Counted from the stretch's first letter, positions 1 to 8,734 are shown. The stretch is DNA of 64,000 bases from Stagnihabitans lacustris (GCF_025950525.1 NZ_JAPDGS010000002.1:248001-312000); one strand, 5' to 3'. Notes: generated by a model not told the origin, from the sequence alone. Translations and numbers: made by a program.

Positions 1-408
1 GCCGACATGCGCGCCAACTTGGGCAATCCGAACATCACCGTGACCAATATGGGGGATTACCTGCTGGTGAACCTGCCGCAGGATGTGACCTTTGCCACCG
101 GTTCGGCCAATGTCCGCCCCGACCTTGGCCGCGACATCCAGTCGATTGCCGCCAACCTTGTCACCTATCCGAATTCGAACATCGAAGTCGTGGGCCATAC
201 CGACAACGTGGGCACCGCCGCGCTGAACCAGGACCTGTCGGAACGCCGCGCCTATGCGGTCTCCTCGCTGCTGTTGTCGGCGGGCGTGCCTGCGGCGCGG
301 GTCGTGACCTATGGCAAGGGCTTCAATCAGCCGGTTGCCAGCAACGAAACCGAGGCCGGGCGGGCCAAGAACCGCCGGGTGGAAATCCTGGTGCGGCCCA
401 AGTCCTGA
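1..408 (+). CDS. OmpA-family C-terminal domain protein (5' end outside window)
   Basis: The reading frame is open from base 1 to the stop at 408, so the true start lies upstream. The visible 135 residues form an OmpA/MotB-like peptidoglycan-binding domain: an initial strand with FATGSANVRPD, the VVGHTDNVGT segment, the NQDLSERRAYAV helix, and the closing AKNRRVEILV strand. Such domains bind the diaminopimelate of murein and tether outer-membrane or envelope proteins to the wall. The N-terminal part, which would tell porin, lipoprotein (Pal-like) or inner-membrane types apart, is not visible. The gene faces atpF, with a shared terminator between them. Confidence 0.9.
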   Translation, partial: ADMRANLGNPNITVTNMGDYLLVNLPQDVTFATGSANVRPDLGRDIQSIAANLVTYPNSNIEVVGHTDNVGTAALNQDLSERRAYAVSSLLLSAGVPAARVVTYGKGFNQPVASNETEAGRAKNRRVEILVRPKS

Positions 409-428
409 TAGGACCAAGTCGCAAAAGC

Positions 429-458
429 AAAAGGCCCGGGAGCGACCCCGGGCCTTTT
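429..458. terminator. bidirectional intrinsic terminator between ompA-like gene and atpF
   Basis: A 12-bp perfect stem (429-440 with 447-458) encloses a 6-nt loop. The stem begins with AAAA and ends with TTTT, so each strand reads a GC-rich hairpin followed by U residues. It lies between two converging genes and can stop transcription from both. Confidence 0.85.
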
Positions 459-475
459 CCAATCTGTTGGGTCGC

Positions 476-1033
476 TTAGTGCAGACGCGCGGCCACTTGG
501 CCGATGGAGGCGTCGATCGAAGCCGCCGCCTGCTCTGCCGTCATCTGGGCCTTCAGCACTTCGGCCGCGACCGAAATCGAAACCGAGATCGCCCGATCCC
601 GCACCGCGGATTCAGCCGATTTCACGGTGCTTTCGATCTGCTCTTCGGCGGCGACCAGCTTGCGGGCGATGGCCTTGGCCAGATCGGCCTTGGCCTGATC
701 GGCGGCCGCCTGGGCCTCGGCCTTGGCCGAGTCGACGATGCGGGCCGACTGGGCGGCCACTTCCCGCGACTTGGCCTCATACGAGGCCAACAGCGCCTGG
801 GCCTCTTCGCGCAGCACGCGCGCCTCGTCCAGGCTGTTCTTGATCGTGTTGGCGCGGTCATCCAGCATGCGGCCGATCATCCCGGGCACGCCGAAATAAA
901 TCAGCGCGCCGGCGAACAGCAGAAAGGCGCACAGCACGACGAAGTCAGTGTTGCGCAGGCTGAAGAAGGGGCCCGATGACGCAAGGGCAGGAGAGGCCGC
1001 CAGCATCAATCCAAGGGTCAGAAGCTTTTTCAT
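476..1033 (-). CDS. atpF: ATP synthase F0 subunit b
   Basis: A 185-residue stator subunit of F0. The N-terminus (residues 1-19) resembles a short signal-like segment ending in ALA-SS. A single hydrophobic helix follows at about 30-52, then a long charged, Ala/Glu/Lys-rich coiled-coil typical of the b-type peripheral stalk that links F0 to F1. It is the last gene of the atpI-atpB-atpE-b'-b cluster, 4 nt after the b' gene. The F1 genes are not in this window, as expected for the split atp operons of Rhodobacter relatives. Confidence 0.95.
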   Translation of the reverse strand: MKKLLTLGLMLAASPALASSGPFFSLRNTDFVVLCAFLLFAGALIYFGVPGMIGRMLDDRANTIKNSLDEARVLREEAQALLASYEAKSREVAAQSARIVDSAKAEAQAAADQAKADLAKAIARKLVAAEEQIESTVKSAESAVRDRAISVSISVAAEVLKAQMTAEQAAASIDASIGQVAARLH

Positions 1034-1037
1034 ATCC

Positions 1038-1574
1038 TTACCCTTTCACGCGGGCGGAAACTGCCGAAGCAATCGCCGCCTCGTCCGCCGAACCACCCAG
1101 GGCCGAAACCAGGGCGCCTGCGGTGTCTTTGGCCACTTCGGCCACGGCAGCTTCGGCCCCGGCGCGGATCTCTGCGATCCGGCTTTCGCCTTCTGCAGCC
1201 TTGGCCGAAATCTTGGCATCCGCCTCGGCAGTGGCCGCGTCGAGTTCCTTTTGGATCTCGGCCTTGGTCGCTGCGATGATCTTGGCCGCCTCGGCCCGCG
1301 CCTGGTCCAGCGCGGCGGTATAGGCGCCCTCGGCTGCCTTGGCCTTGGACTTCAGCTCTTCGGCTGCGGCCAGGTCCTTGGCGATGGCGCCCTTGCGTTC
1401 GGCCAGAACGCCCCCGATCCGCGGCAGGGCGATTTTCGCCAGCACGAACCAGATGACGACCATGGCCACGACGAGCCAGAAAATCTGGTTCGGCCAGGTC
1501 GCGAAATTCAGTTGCGGCATGCCCGCTTGGTGGGCTGCCTCAGCCGCAGCATGTGCGGTCTCTTCCGTCGCCAT
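1038..1574 (-). CDS. atpX: ATP synthase F0 subunit b' (second b-type stalk subunit)
   Basis: A 178-residue b' subunit. Residues 1-25 are polar, a single membrane helix lies at about 28-48 ([20 protein letters not shown]), and the rest is an Ala/Glu/Lys coiled-coil. A b/b' heterodimer replaces the b2 homodimer in photosynthetic bacteria and many alphaproteobacteria. I chose the ATG at 1574 rather than the in-frame upstream start at 1613. It has a GGAGGACC ribosome site just before it, and the protein then begins MATEETAH as expected. The symbols atpG and atpF2 are also used for this gene. Confidence 0.93.
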   Translation of the reverse strand: MATEETAHAAAEAAHQAGMPQLNFATWPNQIFWLVVAMVVIWFVLAKIALPRIGGVLAERKGAIAKDLAAAEELKSKAKAAEGAYTAALDQARAEAAKIIAATKAEIQKELDAATAEADAKISAKAAEGESRIAEIRAGAEAAVAEVAKDTAGALVSALGGSADEAAIASAVSARVKG

Positions 1575-1645
1575 GGGGTCCTCCAGCGATGAAAACCGGC
1601 CGGACGGGATCACCCCGCCCGGCCGCTGGATTCAGTTCCGAAAGA

Positions 1646-1888
1646 TCAAGCTGCGAACAGCAGGAGCAGAGCGATCAGGAACGAGAAGATCCCCAGGGCT
1701 TCGGCGAAGGCCACGCCCACGAAGAAGTTGGCGGTCTGGGCCGGAGCGGCCGAGGGGTTGCGCAGGGCGCCGGCCAGGAAGTTGGCGGCAATGTTGCCCA
1801 CGCCGATGCCAGCACCGCCGAGACCGATGGTTGCCAGACCGGCACCGATGTATTTGCCCATCAGGGCGAATTGAGCGACGTCTTCCAT
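1646..1888 (-). CDS. atpE: ATP synthase F0 subunit c (proteolipid ring)
   Basis: An 80-residue hairpin of two membrane helices. Helix 1 carries the glycine-rich ring-packing motif ([15 protein letters not shown]). Helix 2 carries the proton-binding glutamate in [13 protein letters not shown]. The polar loop RNPSAAP matches the loop that contacts the F1 gamma and epsilon subunits. It sits between atpB and the b' gene, and the ATG at 1888 is preceded by AAGGAG. Confidence 0.97.
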   Translation of the reverse strand: MEDVAQFALMGKYIGAGLATIGLGGAGIGVGNIAANFLAGALRNPSAAPAQTANFFVGVAFAEALGIFSFLIALLLLFAA

Positions 1889-1920
1889 GGGAAGCTCCTT
1901 CGTTGCGTTAGAGGTTGGTT

Positions 1921-2664
1921 TCAGTGATGCGCTTCGCCGACGGCGTCACGCAGATAGACACAGGTCAGGATCGTGAAGACATAGGCCTGCACGACAGCGA
2001 CCAGAAGTTCGAGGCCATAGATCGCGGCGATGGCAGCGATCGGCAGGACCGAGGCCACACCCATCACGCCAGCAAAGCCCGCGAAAACCTTGATCATCGC
2101 ATGGCCGGCCATGATGTTGCCGCCAAGACGAATGGAATGAGACAGGGGGCGCACGAAGTAAGAGATCACTTCGATGGCCGCCAGAACCGGGCGCAGCACC
2201 AGGGGCGCCGACGAAACCCAGAACATCGCGAGGAACCCCAGACCCTTGCGCCAGATCCCCACCAGGGTCACGGTCAGGAAAACCATGATCGCCAGCGTCG
2301 CCGTCGCCGCGATATGCGAGGTCGGAGAGAAGGACATGGGCAGAAGGCCCAGCAGGTTCGAGAAGAGGATGAAAGTGAACAGCGCCATCACATAGGGGAA
2401 GAACTTCGCCCCGTCGTGGCCAGCGACTTCTTCGACCATGTCATGGATAAAGCCGTAGAACAGCTCGCCGATCGACTGCACGCGCCCCGGGATCATCGAG
2501 CGGCCAGCCGAAGCCGCCAGCATCAGGGCCGAGATCGCCAGAACGGTGATGCCCAGCCACAGGGTCTGGTTCGTGGGCGTGAACATACCGATGTCACCGC
2601 CAAACAGCGAATGGATCTGGAACTGGTCCATCGGATGGATCTGCAGACCGCCTTCTTCCGCCAT
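1921..2664 (-). CDS. atpB: ATP synthase F0 subunit a
   Basis: A 247-residue polytopic membrane protein that forms the proton half-channels against the c-ring. The essential arginine lies in the conserved [14 protein letters not shown] segment (about residue 180), and [14 protein letters not shown] and PMSFSPTSH are further family landmarks. It starts 1 nt after the stop of atpI and is followed by atpE, so it belongs to the same operon. Confidence 0.97.
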   Translation of the reverse strand: MAEEGGLQIHPMDQFQIHSLFGGDIGMFTPTNQTLWLGITVLAISALMLAASAGRSMIPGRVQSIGELFYGFIHDMVEEVAGHDGAKFFPYVMALFTFILFSNLLGLLPMSFSPTSHIAATATLAIMVFLTVTLVGIWRKGLGFLAMFWVSSAPLVLRPVLAAIEVISYFVRPLSHSIRLGGNIMAGHAMIKVFAGFAGVMGVASVLPIAAIAAIYGLELLVAVVQAYVFTILTCVYLRDAVGEAHH

Positions 2665-2665
2665 G

Positions 2666-3049
2666 TTATTCCCCTTCGTCCCCTGCGGCCTTGGCCGCGG
2701 TATTTTTCATGTCGGCCTTGGCCGCCATCTGTGCCGTGGCGGCCGAGGCCGCCTCTTGTGTCGCCATCTGCTTTGCGGTGCCCAGCATGGTCTTCACACC
2801 AGCCGCAAAGCCCAGCATGGCAAAGATCACCAGGAAAATGGGCTGCGTTCCCGTCAGCCAATCCAGCCCGTATCCGATTGCCATGCCCAAAAGCATGCCG
2901 GTCACAAGCTCGATCACCATCCTCCAGGCCATCTCGCCCTGCGAGAAACCCGAGACCTTCTTGGGCCTTTTCACCCCCGCCTTGCCCTTCATGGCCGCAA
3001 TCCGCGCTTCCAGCGCCGCCAGCCGTTCAGGATCAGGGTCCGGGGTCAT
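2666..3049 (-). CDS. atpI: AtpI-like F0 assembly protein
   Basis: A 127-residue protein with two predicted membrane helices at about 46-66 and 72-92. The N-terminus is charged and the C-terminal tail is Ala/Lys-rich. It is the first gene of the F0 cluster, the position of AtpI, which is thought to help c-ring assembly or magnesium handling. The family is poorly conserved, so the call rests on helices plus position. A possible promoter (TTGACT, 16 nt, TTAGTT) can be read upstream on this strand between 3070 and 3105. Confidence 0.88.
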   Translation of the reverse strand: MTPDPDPERLAALEARIAAMKGKAGVKRPKKVSGFSQGEMAWRMVIELVTGMLLGMAIGYGLDWLTGTQPIFLVIFAMLGFAAGVKTMLGTAKQMATQEAASAATAQMAAKADMKNTAAKAAGDEGE

Positions 3050-3193
3050 AAAGCCCTCATGTCGTTCGGGCGCAAACTAAGAACAGGGGGGCAAAGAGTC
3101 AACCAAGGTTATGCAATGAATAACGCAACCTAAGTCATTGAAAAACAACAGGTCAGAGCGGGTGGCCCCCTCGTCCCCTCCCCCGCCGCATAT

Positions 3194-3209
3194 TCAACCA
3201 ACCGGTTGA
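3194..3209. promoter_or_regulatory. inverted-repeat operator candidate before arsR-type gene
   Basis: TCAACC-AACC-GGTTGA is a perfect 6-bp inverted repeat with a 4-nt spacer, 31 nt before the ATG at 3241. Its size and position suit an ArsR dimer site for autoregulation. A second, looser pair (CAATGA at 3114, TCATTG at 3135) lies further upstream. Confidence 0.5.
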
Positions 3210-3240
3210 CCTTGGCCCTTTCCCCCCGCAAAGTCGCCCG

Positions 3241-3612
3241 ATGACCGAAACCCCGCCCAATCCGCTGGACCTTGTCTTCGCAGCCTTGGCCGACCCGACC
3301 CGCCGGGCGATCCTGCGCATGCTGCTGGAGGACGACATGGCCGTGACCGATGTGGCAGAGCCCTTTCAGATGTCGCTGGCGGCCATCTCCAAGCATCTGT
3401 CGGTCCTGACCGAAGCTGGCCTGATCAGCCAAGAGAAAACCGGCCGCGTGAAATGGTGCAAGCTGGAGCCCCTGGCGCTTGGCCCGGCCTCGGTCTGGAT
3501 GCAGGGCTTCGGCCAGTTCGACCCCGTAGACCTCGACTCTTTCGAACGGTTTCTGGCGGTCGAACTGGCAGAGCTCGCCGATGAAGCCGACCCGCCGCCC
3601 GCGCACAGCTGA
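3241..3612 (+). CDS. ArsR-family winged-helix transcriptional regulator
   Basis: A 123-residue one-domain regulator. The winged helix covers residues 8-80, with LADPTRRAILRMLLE at the start and FQMSLAAISKHLSVLTEAGLI as the helix-turn-helix. No cysteine-rich metal site is visible: the only cysteine is in VKWCKLEP. In related bacteria such proteins often sit next to a SRPBCC/AHSA1 gene, but no such partner follows here. The next gene, for malonyl-CoA synthetase, faces the opposite way. Autoregulation through the repeat at 3194-3209 is inferred. Confidence 0.88.
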   Translation: MTETPPNPLDLVFAALADPTRRAILRMLLEDDMAVTDVAEPFQMSLAAISKHLSVLTEAGLISQEKTGRVKWCKLEPLALGPASVWMQGFGQFDPVDLDSFERFLAVELAELADEADPPPAHS

Positions 3613-3633
3613 CAAGCGGCCCGCTGCCGGAAA

Positions 3634-3785
3634 CCCCGGGGAGGTTTCACACCTCCCCGGACCCCTCCGTGGGATATTTATGAAAAGATGAAAGGGGAGA
3701 CGCAGCTCGCAGCATGCTTCAAGCGCGCGCCCCGGTTTTTCATCTTTTCAAAAATATCCTGGGGGTCCGGGGGCAGCGCCCCCGG
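3634..3785. repeat. pair of head-to-head hairpin elements of Rhodobacterales type
   Basis: Two copies of a mosaic element face each other between converging genes. Each has a GC hairpin (3634-3660 and 3769-3783), a stretch like GGACCCCC, and an AT-rich core containing GATATTT and GAAAAGATGAAA. The cores at 3673-3693 and 3738-3758 are reverse complements in 20 of 21 positions, so the whole region can also fold into one large stem-loop. Placed between arsR and matB stops, it probably acts as a transcription-end structure for both. Confidence 0.7.
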
Positions 3786-3788
3786 CGG

Positions 3789-5273
3789 CTAGCCCGCAAA
3801 CCAACCCTTGTAGCTTTCGCGCAGCAGGTTCTTTTGCACCTTGCCCATGGTGTTCCTTGGCAGGTCCGCCACCACAACCGCCGCCTTGGGCTGTTTGAAC
3901 CGCGCCAGGTCGCCAGCAATTGCAGCCAAAGCCGCCTCGGCCTTCACATCCCCCACGATCACCGCAAAGACCGCCTCGCCCAGGTCGGGATGCGGCAGGC
4001 CGATCACCGCGCTTTCCACCACGCCCGGCACGGCATCCAGCAGAAGCTCGACCTCTTTCGGATAGATGTTATACCCGCCCGAGATCACCAGGTCCTTTGC
4101 CCGCCCCACGATCGAGACATAGCCGTCTTCGATCATCCCCAGATCGCCGGTGATGAACCAGCCATCCGGGCGCAGCTCTTCGGCGGTCTTTTCCGGCATC
4201 TGCCAATAGCCCTGAAACACATTCGGGCCGCGCACTTCGATCATGCCGACCTCTCCCGGCGCGACATCGCCCGCCGCGCCCATGATCCGCAGATCGACCC
4301 CCGGCAAAGGCAGCCCGACCGTCCCCGCCCGCCGCTCTCCGTCATAAGGGTTCGAGGTGTTCATGTTGGTTTCCGTCATGCCATAGCGCTCCAGGATGCG
4401 CTGGCCGGTGCGGGCTTCGAACGCGCGATGCGTTTCGGCCAGCAAAGGCGCCGAGCCGGAGATGAACAGCCGCATATGCGCCGCAGCGGTCCGGTCAAAG
4501 CGCGCATCCGACAAAAGCCGGGTGTAAAAGGTCGGCACCCCCATCATCACCGTGGCTTGCGGCAAAAGGCGCAGCACCTGATCCAGGTCGAAACCGGGTA
4601 GAAAAATCATCTGTCCAGCCGTCAGCAGGCTGACATTGCTGGCCACGAAAAGCCCATGGGTGTGAAAGATCGGCAAGGCGTGCAGCAGGACATCGCGGTC
4701 TGTGAACTGCCAAAGCGCGGCCAGCGCCTGCGCGTTGGACAAAAGGTTGCCATGGCTGAGCATCGCCCCCTTGGACCGCCCCGTTGTGCCAGAGGTGTAA
4801 AGGATCGCGGCCAGGTCATCGGGCCTGCGGGGCGTGACAACCAGAGGCTCTGGGGTCGACGGGGGCTGGCCCTGAAACGAGCCCTCACCCTGTGGCCCAA
4901 GGGTCTCTAGTCGGGATTGGCCCGCCACGGGGCGCAGCGTCTCGGCCCTTGCGGGGTCACACAGGAACAGGGCGGGCGTGGCGTCGGCGATGAAATAGGC
5001 GATCTCGGCGGGCGTATAGGCGGTGTTCAGTGGCAGAAAGACTGCGCCAACCGTCACGGTCGCGGCATAGACGGCCAGCGCCTGAGGCGACTTGGCCACC
5101 TGCACGGCGACGCGGTCCCCGGGCTGGACACCAAGGGCGCGCAGGGCGCCCGCATAGCCCGCGATCATCGCATGAAACGCTTGGGCCGTGACCACGCCGT
5201 CATCGGCCAGCGTCATCAGTGGGCCTTGGCGACGGGCCAGCGGTGCAAACAGGGCATCGTAAAGCGGGTTCAT
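3789..5273 (-). CDS. matB: malonyl-CoA synthetase (ANL superfamily)
   Basis: A 494-residue adenylate-forming ligase. The P-loop is LYTSGTTGRSKGAMLSHGN (about 160-178), followed by HALPIFHTHGLFVASNV, which is typical of malonyl-CoA synthetases. RYGMTETNM and the hinge/catalytic region GRAKDLVISGGYNIYPKEVE come next, and the catalytic lysine is in RNTMGKVQKNLL. It would convert malonate, CoA and ATP to malonyl-CoA, AMP and PPi. I chose the ATG at 5273, preceded by GGAGGT, over the longer frame. Other acyl-CoA ligases are possible, but the HTHGLFVA region favours MatB. Confidence 0.9.
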   Translation of the reverse strand: MNPLYDALFAPLARRQGPLMTLADDGVVTAQAFHAMIAGYAGALRALGVQPGDRVAVQVAKSPQALAVYAATVTVGAVFLPLNTAYTPAEIAYFIADATPALFLCDPARAETLRPVAGQSRLETLGPQGEGSFQGQPPSTPEPLVVTPRRPDDLAAILYTSGTTGRSKGAMLSHGNLLSNAQALAALWQFTDRDVLLHALPIFHTHGLFVASNVSLLTAGQMIFLPGFDLDQVLRLLPQATVMMGVPTFYTRLLSDARFDRTAAAHMRLFISGSAPLLAETHRAFEARTGQRILERYGMTETNMNTSNPYDGERRAGTVGLPLPGVDLRIMGAAGDVAPGEVGMIEVRGPNVFQGYWQMPEKTAEELRPDGWFITGDLGMIEDGYVSIVGRAKDLVISGGYNIYPKEVELLLDAVPGVVESAVIGLPHPDLGEAVFAVIVGDVKAEAALAAIAGDLARFKQPKAAVVVADLPRNTMGKVQKNLLRESYKGWFAG

Positions 5274-5446
5274 GGCGGCACCTCCACCGGCTTTGCTGCC
5301 ATGGCCCGCGCGCCTCGTCCACTGGAAACGGCCCGCTGGAAACGGACTGTTTCCCTTGGCCGGGGATACTCCGCGCCAAGGCCCCGGGCCTGCCACGTTT
5401 CGGCCCCGCTTGGTCGCAAATCTGGACCGACCAGAAGGAGCCCACC

Positions 5447-5605
5447 ATGTCGCTGATCCACAGCCTGATCGCCCGGTTCACCCGCCCCAAGGACAGGGCG
5501 CCCGATGCCTTTTCCCTGCGCCTGGACCGCATCCTGTCACGGGAAACGCGGCATCGCGCGCGTCGGGGTCTGTTCAGGGCGTATGGTCAACCCCTGGGAG
5601 CCTAA
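5447..5605 (+). CDS. small basic protein, unknown
   Basis: A 52-residue frame starting at an ATG with a strong AGAAGGAG site 6 nt upstream. The protein (MSLIHSLIARFTRPK...) is basic, with many Arg residues and no membrane helix or cysteine. It is divergent from matB, and its last 32 nt overlap the 3' end of the converging mipZ gene. No family recognised. The good ribosome site is the main argument that it is translated. Confidence 0.45.
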   Translation: MSLIHSLIARFTRPKDRAPDAFSLRLDRILSRETRHRARRGLFRAYGQPLGA

Positions 5606-6383
5606 GCTCTTTGACCAGGTCGCGGACCTCTTGCCGTGCCGCCACATTCGACATGTTCAGCTGATCGACGCCGGTGTCCTTCAGGTCCATCACCGTCAGG
5701 CCGCGGGGGAACAGCTCTCGGTAGATGACGCGCTCGGAAATCCCCGCCGCGACGCGGAACCCGATGCGGCGCGACAGTTCCTCCAATGCCGCGCCGACCT
5801 TGCGCTTGTTGACCATCTGTTGCGCGCCCAAACGGTTGCGCAAGACGACCCAGTCGATCGGCTTTAGCCCAGCCTGAGCGCGCAACTGCCGCGCCGACCA
5901 GACCATTTCTGAATAGATCGAGGGGCCCTTGACCTTGCCCGTCTCGGGGTCGACTCGGGCCAGAAGGTCGAAATCGACAAAGCTGTCGTTCATCGGCGTG
6001 ATCAGCGTATCGGCCAGGCTATGCGCCACCTGAGACAGGCGCGTGTGGCTGCCCGGGCAGTCGATGATGATGAAGTCGCAGGTCGCCTCCAGCGTGGTCA
6101 CGGCCTCGGACAGGCGGCGGTCATAGATGTTCTCGCCCTCGGCCAGGGCCTCGGGGGCGACTTCGGGCAGGTCCATATAGACCGGCGACGGCAGGTTCAG
6201 CCCGGTGTTCGCCAGATAGGCCAGGCGGTTTTCGACGTAACGCGCGAAACTCTTTTGCCGCAAGTCCAGATCCAGCACGCCAACGCGGAACCCCGCCCGG
6301 GCCAGCGCCGTGCCCACATGCATGCAGGTGGTCGACTTGCCCGAGCCGCCCTTTTCATTGCCGACGACGATGATATGCGCCAT
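5574..6383 (-). CDS. mipZ: MipZ, ParA-like ATPase that positions the division plane
   Basis: A 269-residue ParA/MinD-family ATPase. The deviant Walker A is NEKGGSGKSTT (residues 8-18), the switch II region is FIIIDCPGSHTRLS, and the LSQVAHSLADTLITPMNDSFVDFDLL stretch is characteristic of MipZ. In Caulobacter MipZ dimers form a gradient from ParB-bound poles and inhibit FtsZ polymerisation except at mid-cell. It is a single-gene unit. The FtsZ-binding protein FzlA is also in this window (19550-20215). Confidence 0.95.
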   Translation of the reverse strand: MAHIIVVGNEKGGSGKSTTCMHVGTALARAGFRVGVLDLDLRQKSFARYVENRLAYLANTGLNLPSPVYMDLPEVAPEALAEGENIYDRRLSEAVTTLEATCDFIIIDCPGSHTRLSQVAHSLADTLITPMNDSFVDFDLLARVDPETGKVKGPSIYSEMVWSARQLRAQAGLKPIDWVVLRNRLGAQQMVNKRKVGAALEELSRRIGFRVAAGISERVIYRELFPRGLTVMDLKDTGVDQLNMSNVAARQEVRDLVKELRLPGVDHTP

Positions 6384-6452
6384 GAGGGCCCCCTTTTTCG
6401 CCCCGTATAAGGGCCCGGGCGCGCTTAGGGAAGGGTCACGAGGTCGCCTGCC

Positions 6453-6863
6453 CTAGGAAGTGGGCGCGCTGCACAAGACCTGCTGGTTCTCGCAGCGCAC
6501 CACGGGCCAATCGGCGCGGCCCCAGCAATAGCCCGCGGGTGCCGTGGTCAGGCGCAGGACCCAGGTCGGGCGCGACCCATCCGCCAGCCGCGCCCCGCCC
6601 TCTTCGCGCAGGGTCAGCTTGCGGCCCTCGATTGCCTCCAGGTCAAAGCGGCGCATCGTGATTTCAGCGCCTTGCGCGTCGATCCAAGGGGTTTGCCACG
6701 TCAAGAACGCATGGGGCGGCTGAGCGATGAAGTCGATCCGGTGCGGGTTCGCGGCACAAGAGGTCGCAGGGTCGCTGGCCGAGCCGTATAGCCCGGCAAA
6801 GGCCTCGACCCCCTGGGCAGAGGCGGCGCAGGTCCACAAAAGCAACAGGGCAAGGGCGCGCAT
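6453..6863 (-). CDS. secreted protein, unknown
   Basis: A 136-residue protein with an N-terminal signal peptide (MRALALLLLWTCAASA, cleavage after about residue 16). The mature part has four cysteines (SCAAN, YCWGR, RCEN, LCSAP) that could form two disulfides, and several Trp residues. No enzymatic motif is visible. It is divergent from the RTX gene at 6918, so the two share a short upstream region. Periplasmic location is inferred. Confidence 0.75.
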   Translation of the reverse strand: MRALALLLLWTCAASAQGVEAFAGLYGSASDPATSCAANPHRIDFIAQPPHAFLTWQTPWIDAQGAEITMRRFDLEAIEGRKLTLREEGGARLADGSRPTWVLRLTTAPAGYCWGRADWPVVRCENQQVLCSAPTS

Positions 6864-6872
6864 CGGGTTTCC

Positions 6873-6902
6873 TTGACAGCACAGGGGTGGGGCAAATAGT
6901 TA
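6873..6902 (+). promoter_or_regulatory. sigma70-like promoter candidate for the RTX gene
   Basis: TTGACA at 6873-6878 and TAGTTA at 6897-6902 are separated by 18 nt. The predicted start of transcription falls near 6909, only about 9 nt before the first ATG of the RTX gene. Confidence 0.4.
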
Positions 6903-6917
6903 ATAAATCAAGAATTC

Positions 6918-7808
6918 ATGATGCCAGATTTAGAGACATCGCGCATGGCCGAGATTAATGCTTATAACGTGTTGGACACCCGCAGTATCAACCTTTTTGA
7001 AGACATCACCGCCGCGCTTTCCCGTGGCTTCACGGACAATGCCTATGTGATCCTGAACGGCGTGACCTACGAAGATGTGGTCTGGCTGGATTTCGCCGAT
7101 GCCAAAGGCCAGTTCACCCACGAATACTACGGCTTCGGTTTTGAGTTTCGGGATGAAGACACGCCGCTTTCGGGCTTCATCACCGCGCAATACAACTTCT
7201 TTCAAGACAGCTTTACCGACGAGTGGTTTTACAACTACGAGTTCCGCGATTTCAAGATTTCGCTGCAAGACCTCTATTTCTTCGCCCTGACGCCATCGAC
7301 GGAGGACGACAGGGCCCTGTCCAACCAAGTCCTTGCCTTTGCCGATGTGATCACCCTGTCTTCGGACGACGACTATGTCGATTCCTACAGGGGGTCGGAC
7401 AGCGTCATGGGCAATGGCGGCAATGACACGCTTTTGGGCGGCGCGGGCGCGGATACGCTGGGCGGCGGGTCAGAGGCGGACAAGCTGTATGGCGGCATGG
7501 GGACGGACGAGCTGCGCGGCGACGACGGGCGTGATCTGCTGGTCGGCGGCAAGGGCAACGACCGGCTGATTGGCGGCGACGGGGCCGATGTGTTCATGTT
7601 CAACGAGACCTCGGGCCGCGACCGGATCTTCGACTTCCAGGACGGCAGCGACATCCTCCGCTTTGACGTGACGGCGGGCCAGGGCTTTGCCGATCTGGTG
7701 ATCACCACCCATGGGACCGCGGTCTGGGTCGAGCTGGGGGCGGCCCGGGTCGTCATCGACGCCATCGCGATCGGCAATTTGACGGCGGCCGACTTCCAGT
7801 TCGTCTGA
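6918..7808 (+). CDS. RTX-repeat calcium-binding protein
   Basis: 296 residues. The first ~155 residues are a non-repetitive, acidic and aromatic domain (FEDITAALSRGF, YGFGFEFRDEDTP) that I do not recognise. From about 156 to 225 there are nonapeptide Gly/Asp repeats such as GNGGNDTLLGGAGADTLGGG and GGKGNDRLIGGDGADVF, which form a calcium-binding beta-roll. The end (DRIFDFQDGSDILRF) matches the C-terminal cap seen in type I secreted RTX proteins. There is no signal peptide, as expected for type I export. The start may be 6918, 6921 or the ATG at 6945. No secretion genes are adjacent. Confidence 0.85.
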   Translation: MMPDLETSRMAEINAYNVLDTRSINLFEDITAALSRGFTDNAYVILNGVTYEDVVWLDFADAKGQFTHEYYGFGFEFRDEDTPLSGFITAQYNFFQDSFTDEWFYNYEFRDFKISLQDLYFFALTPSTEDDRALSNQVLAFADVITLSSDDDYVDSYRGSDSVMGNGGNDTLLGGAGADTLGGGSEADKLYGGMGTDELRGDDGRDLLVGGKGNDRLIGGDGADVFMFNETSGRDRIFDFQDGSDILRFDVTAGQGFADLVITTHGTAVWVELGAARVVIDAIAIGNLTAADFQFV

Positions 7809-7824
7809 CCGGCTATTCGAAATG

Positions 7825-7849
7825 AAAAGGGGCGCCGCAAGGGCGCCCC
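7825..7849 (-). terminator. intrinsic terminator after rpmE
   Basis: GGGGCGCC (7829-7836) pairs with GGCGCCCC (7842-7849) around a 5-nt loop. On the minus strand the stem is followed by TTTTCATTT, placing a U-rich tail 3' of the rplS-rpmE transcript. The RTX gene ends just before it on the other strand. Confidence 0.75.
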
Positions 7850-7870
7850 GAGTCTTTGCGGCGGAAGGGT

Positions 7871-8092
7871 TCAGAACCCCAGGCCGGCATACTTGTTCTT
7901 GAACTTCGACACGCGGCCGCCGGTGTCCATCAGACGGGCCGACTGGCCGGTCCAGGCCGGGTGCGACAGCGGGTCGATGTCGAGCGCCAGTTGGTCGCCC
8001 TCTTTGCCCCAGGTCGACTTGGTCTGGAAGGTGGTCCCATCGGTCATCTTGACGGTGATGGTGTGATATTCGGGGTGAATGCCCTGCTTCAT
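7871..8092 (-). CDS. rpmE: 50S ribosomal protein L31
   Basis: A 73-residue L31 beginning [19 protein letters not shown]. It contains the usual [25 protein letters not shown]-terminal part. The Zn-binding CxxC motif of some L31 proteins is absent, so this is a C-minus form. I chose the ATG at 8092, with GAGGAG 7 nt upstream, rather than the in-frame TTG at 8107. It lies 11 nt after the rplS stop and is co-transcribed with it. Confidence 0.96.
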   Translation of the reverse strand: MKQGIHPEYHTITVKMTDGTTFQTKSTWGKEGDQLALDIDPLSHPAWTGQSARLMDTGGRVSKFKNKYAGLGF

Positions 8093-8103
8093 CGCGCCTC
8101 TCC

Positions 8104-8475
8104 TCAAGCCTTGGGTTTGTAGTTGGTGTCTTCGACGATCCGAGCCGATTTGCCGCGACGATCGCGCAGGTAATACAGCTTGGCGCGACGCACGCGGCCA
8201 CGACGGACCACTTCGATCGCCTCGATGTTGGTCGAATACAGCGGGAAGACGCGTTCCACGCCTTCGCCGAACGAGATCTTGCGCACGGTGAACGAGGCCG
8301 AGATCGTCGCGCCACCCTTGCGGGCAATGCAGACGCCTTCATAGGCCTGAACACGGGTGCGGGTGCCTTCGGTCACTTTGTAGCCGACACGGATGGTGTC
8401 GCCCGGACGGAAGTCGGGGATGTTCTTGCCCAAAGCCGCGATTTGTTCGGCTTCGAGTTGAGCGATCAGATTCAT
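8104..8475 (-). CDS. rplS: 50S ribosomal protein L19
   Basis: A 123-residue L19 with the typical [20 protein letters not shown] start region, [19 protein letters not shown], and [21 protein letters not shown]. It sits at the 30S/50S interface of the ribosome. In many bacteria rplS follows rpsP-rimM-trmD. Here it is paired only with rpmE, and trmD is 44 kb away at 52890. Confidence 0.97.
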   Translation of the reverse strand: MNLIAQLEAEQIAALGKNIPDFRPGDTIRVGYKVTEGTRTRVQAYEGVCIARKGGATISASFTVRKISFGEGVERVFPLYSTNIEAIEVVRRGRVRRAKLYYLRDRRGKSARIVEDTNYKPKA

Positions 8476-8734
8476 CGCTGTCTCCTGTTGCCTGCGGTGT
8501 GCCGCAGAGGTGATGCCGCATCAGAGCTCCTGGACTTCGTTCGGGTCCGCACCCCCTTTTTCAAGAGGAAAGCGCCCGCCGGAGATGCTGCCTGCTTTGT
8601 CTTGTCGCTTCCCCCTGGGGCGCCCGGTCGAAGTGGGTCGGGCCTGGGCCAAAAGGAATCGGTCCGACGGGATTTCTCCCCGGACCGGGGGCGGATACCG
8701 CGTGGGGGGGGCCGGGTCAAGGGAATAAGGGGAT

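Noticed and set aside
3769-3783. CRISPR-like repeats near the arsR/matB junction
   Set aside because: Only two facing copies exist, with no regular spacers or cas genes; they are hairpin elements.
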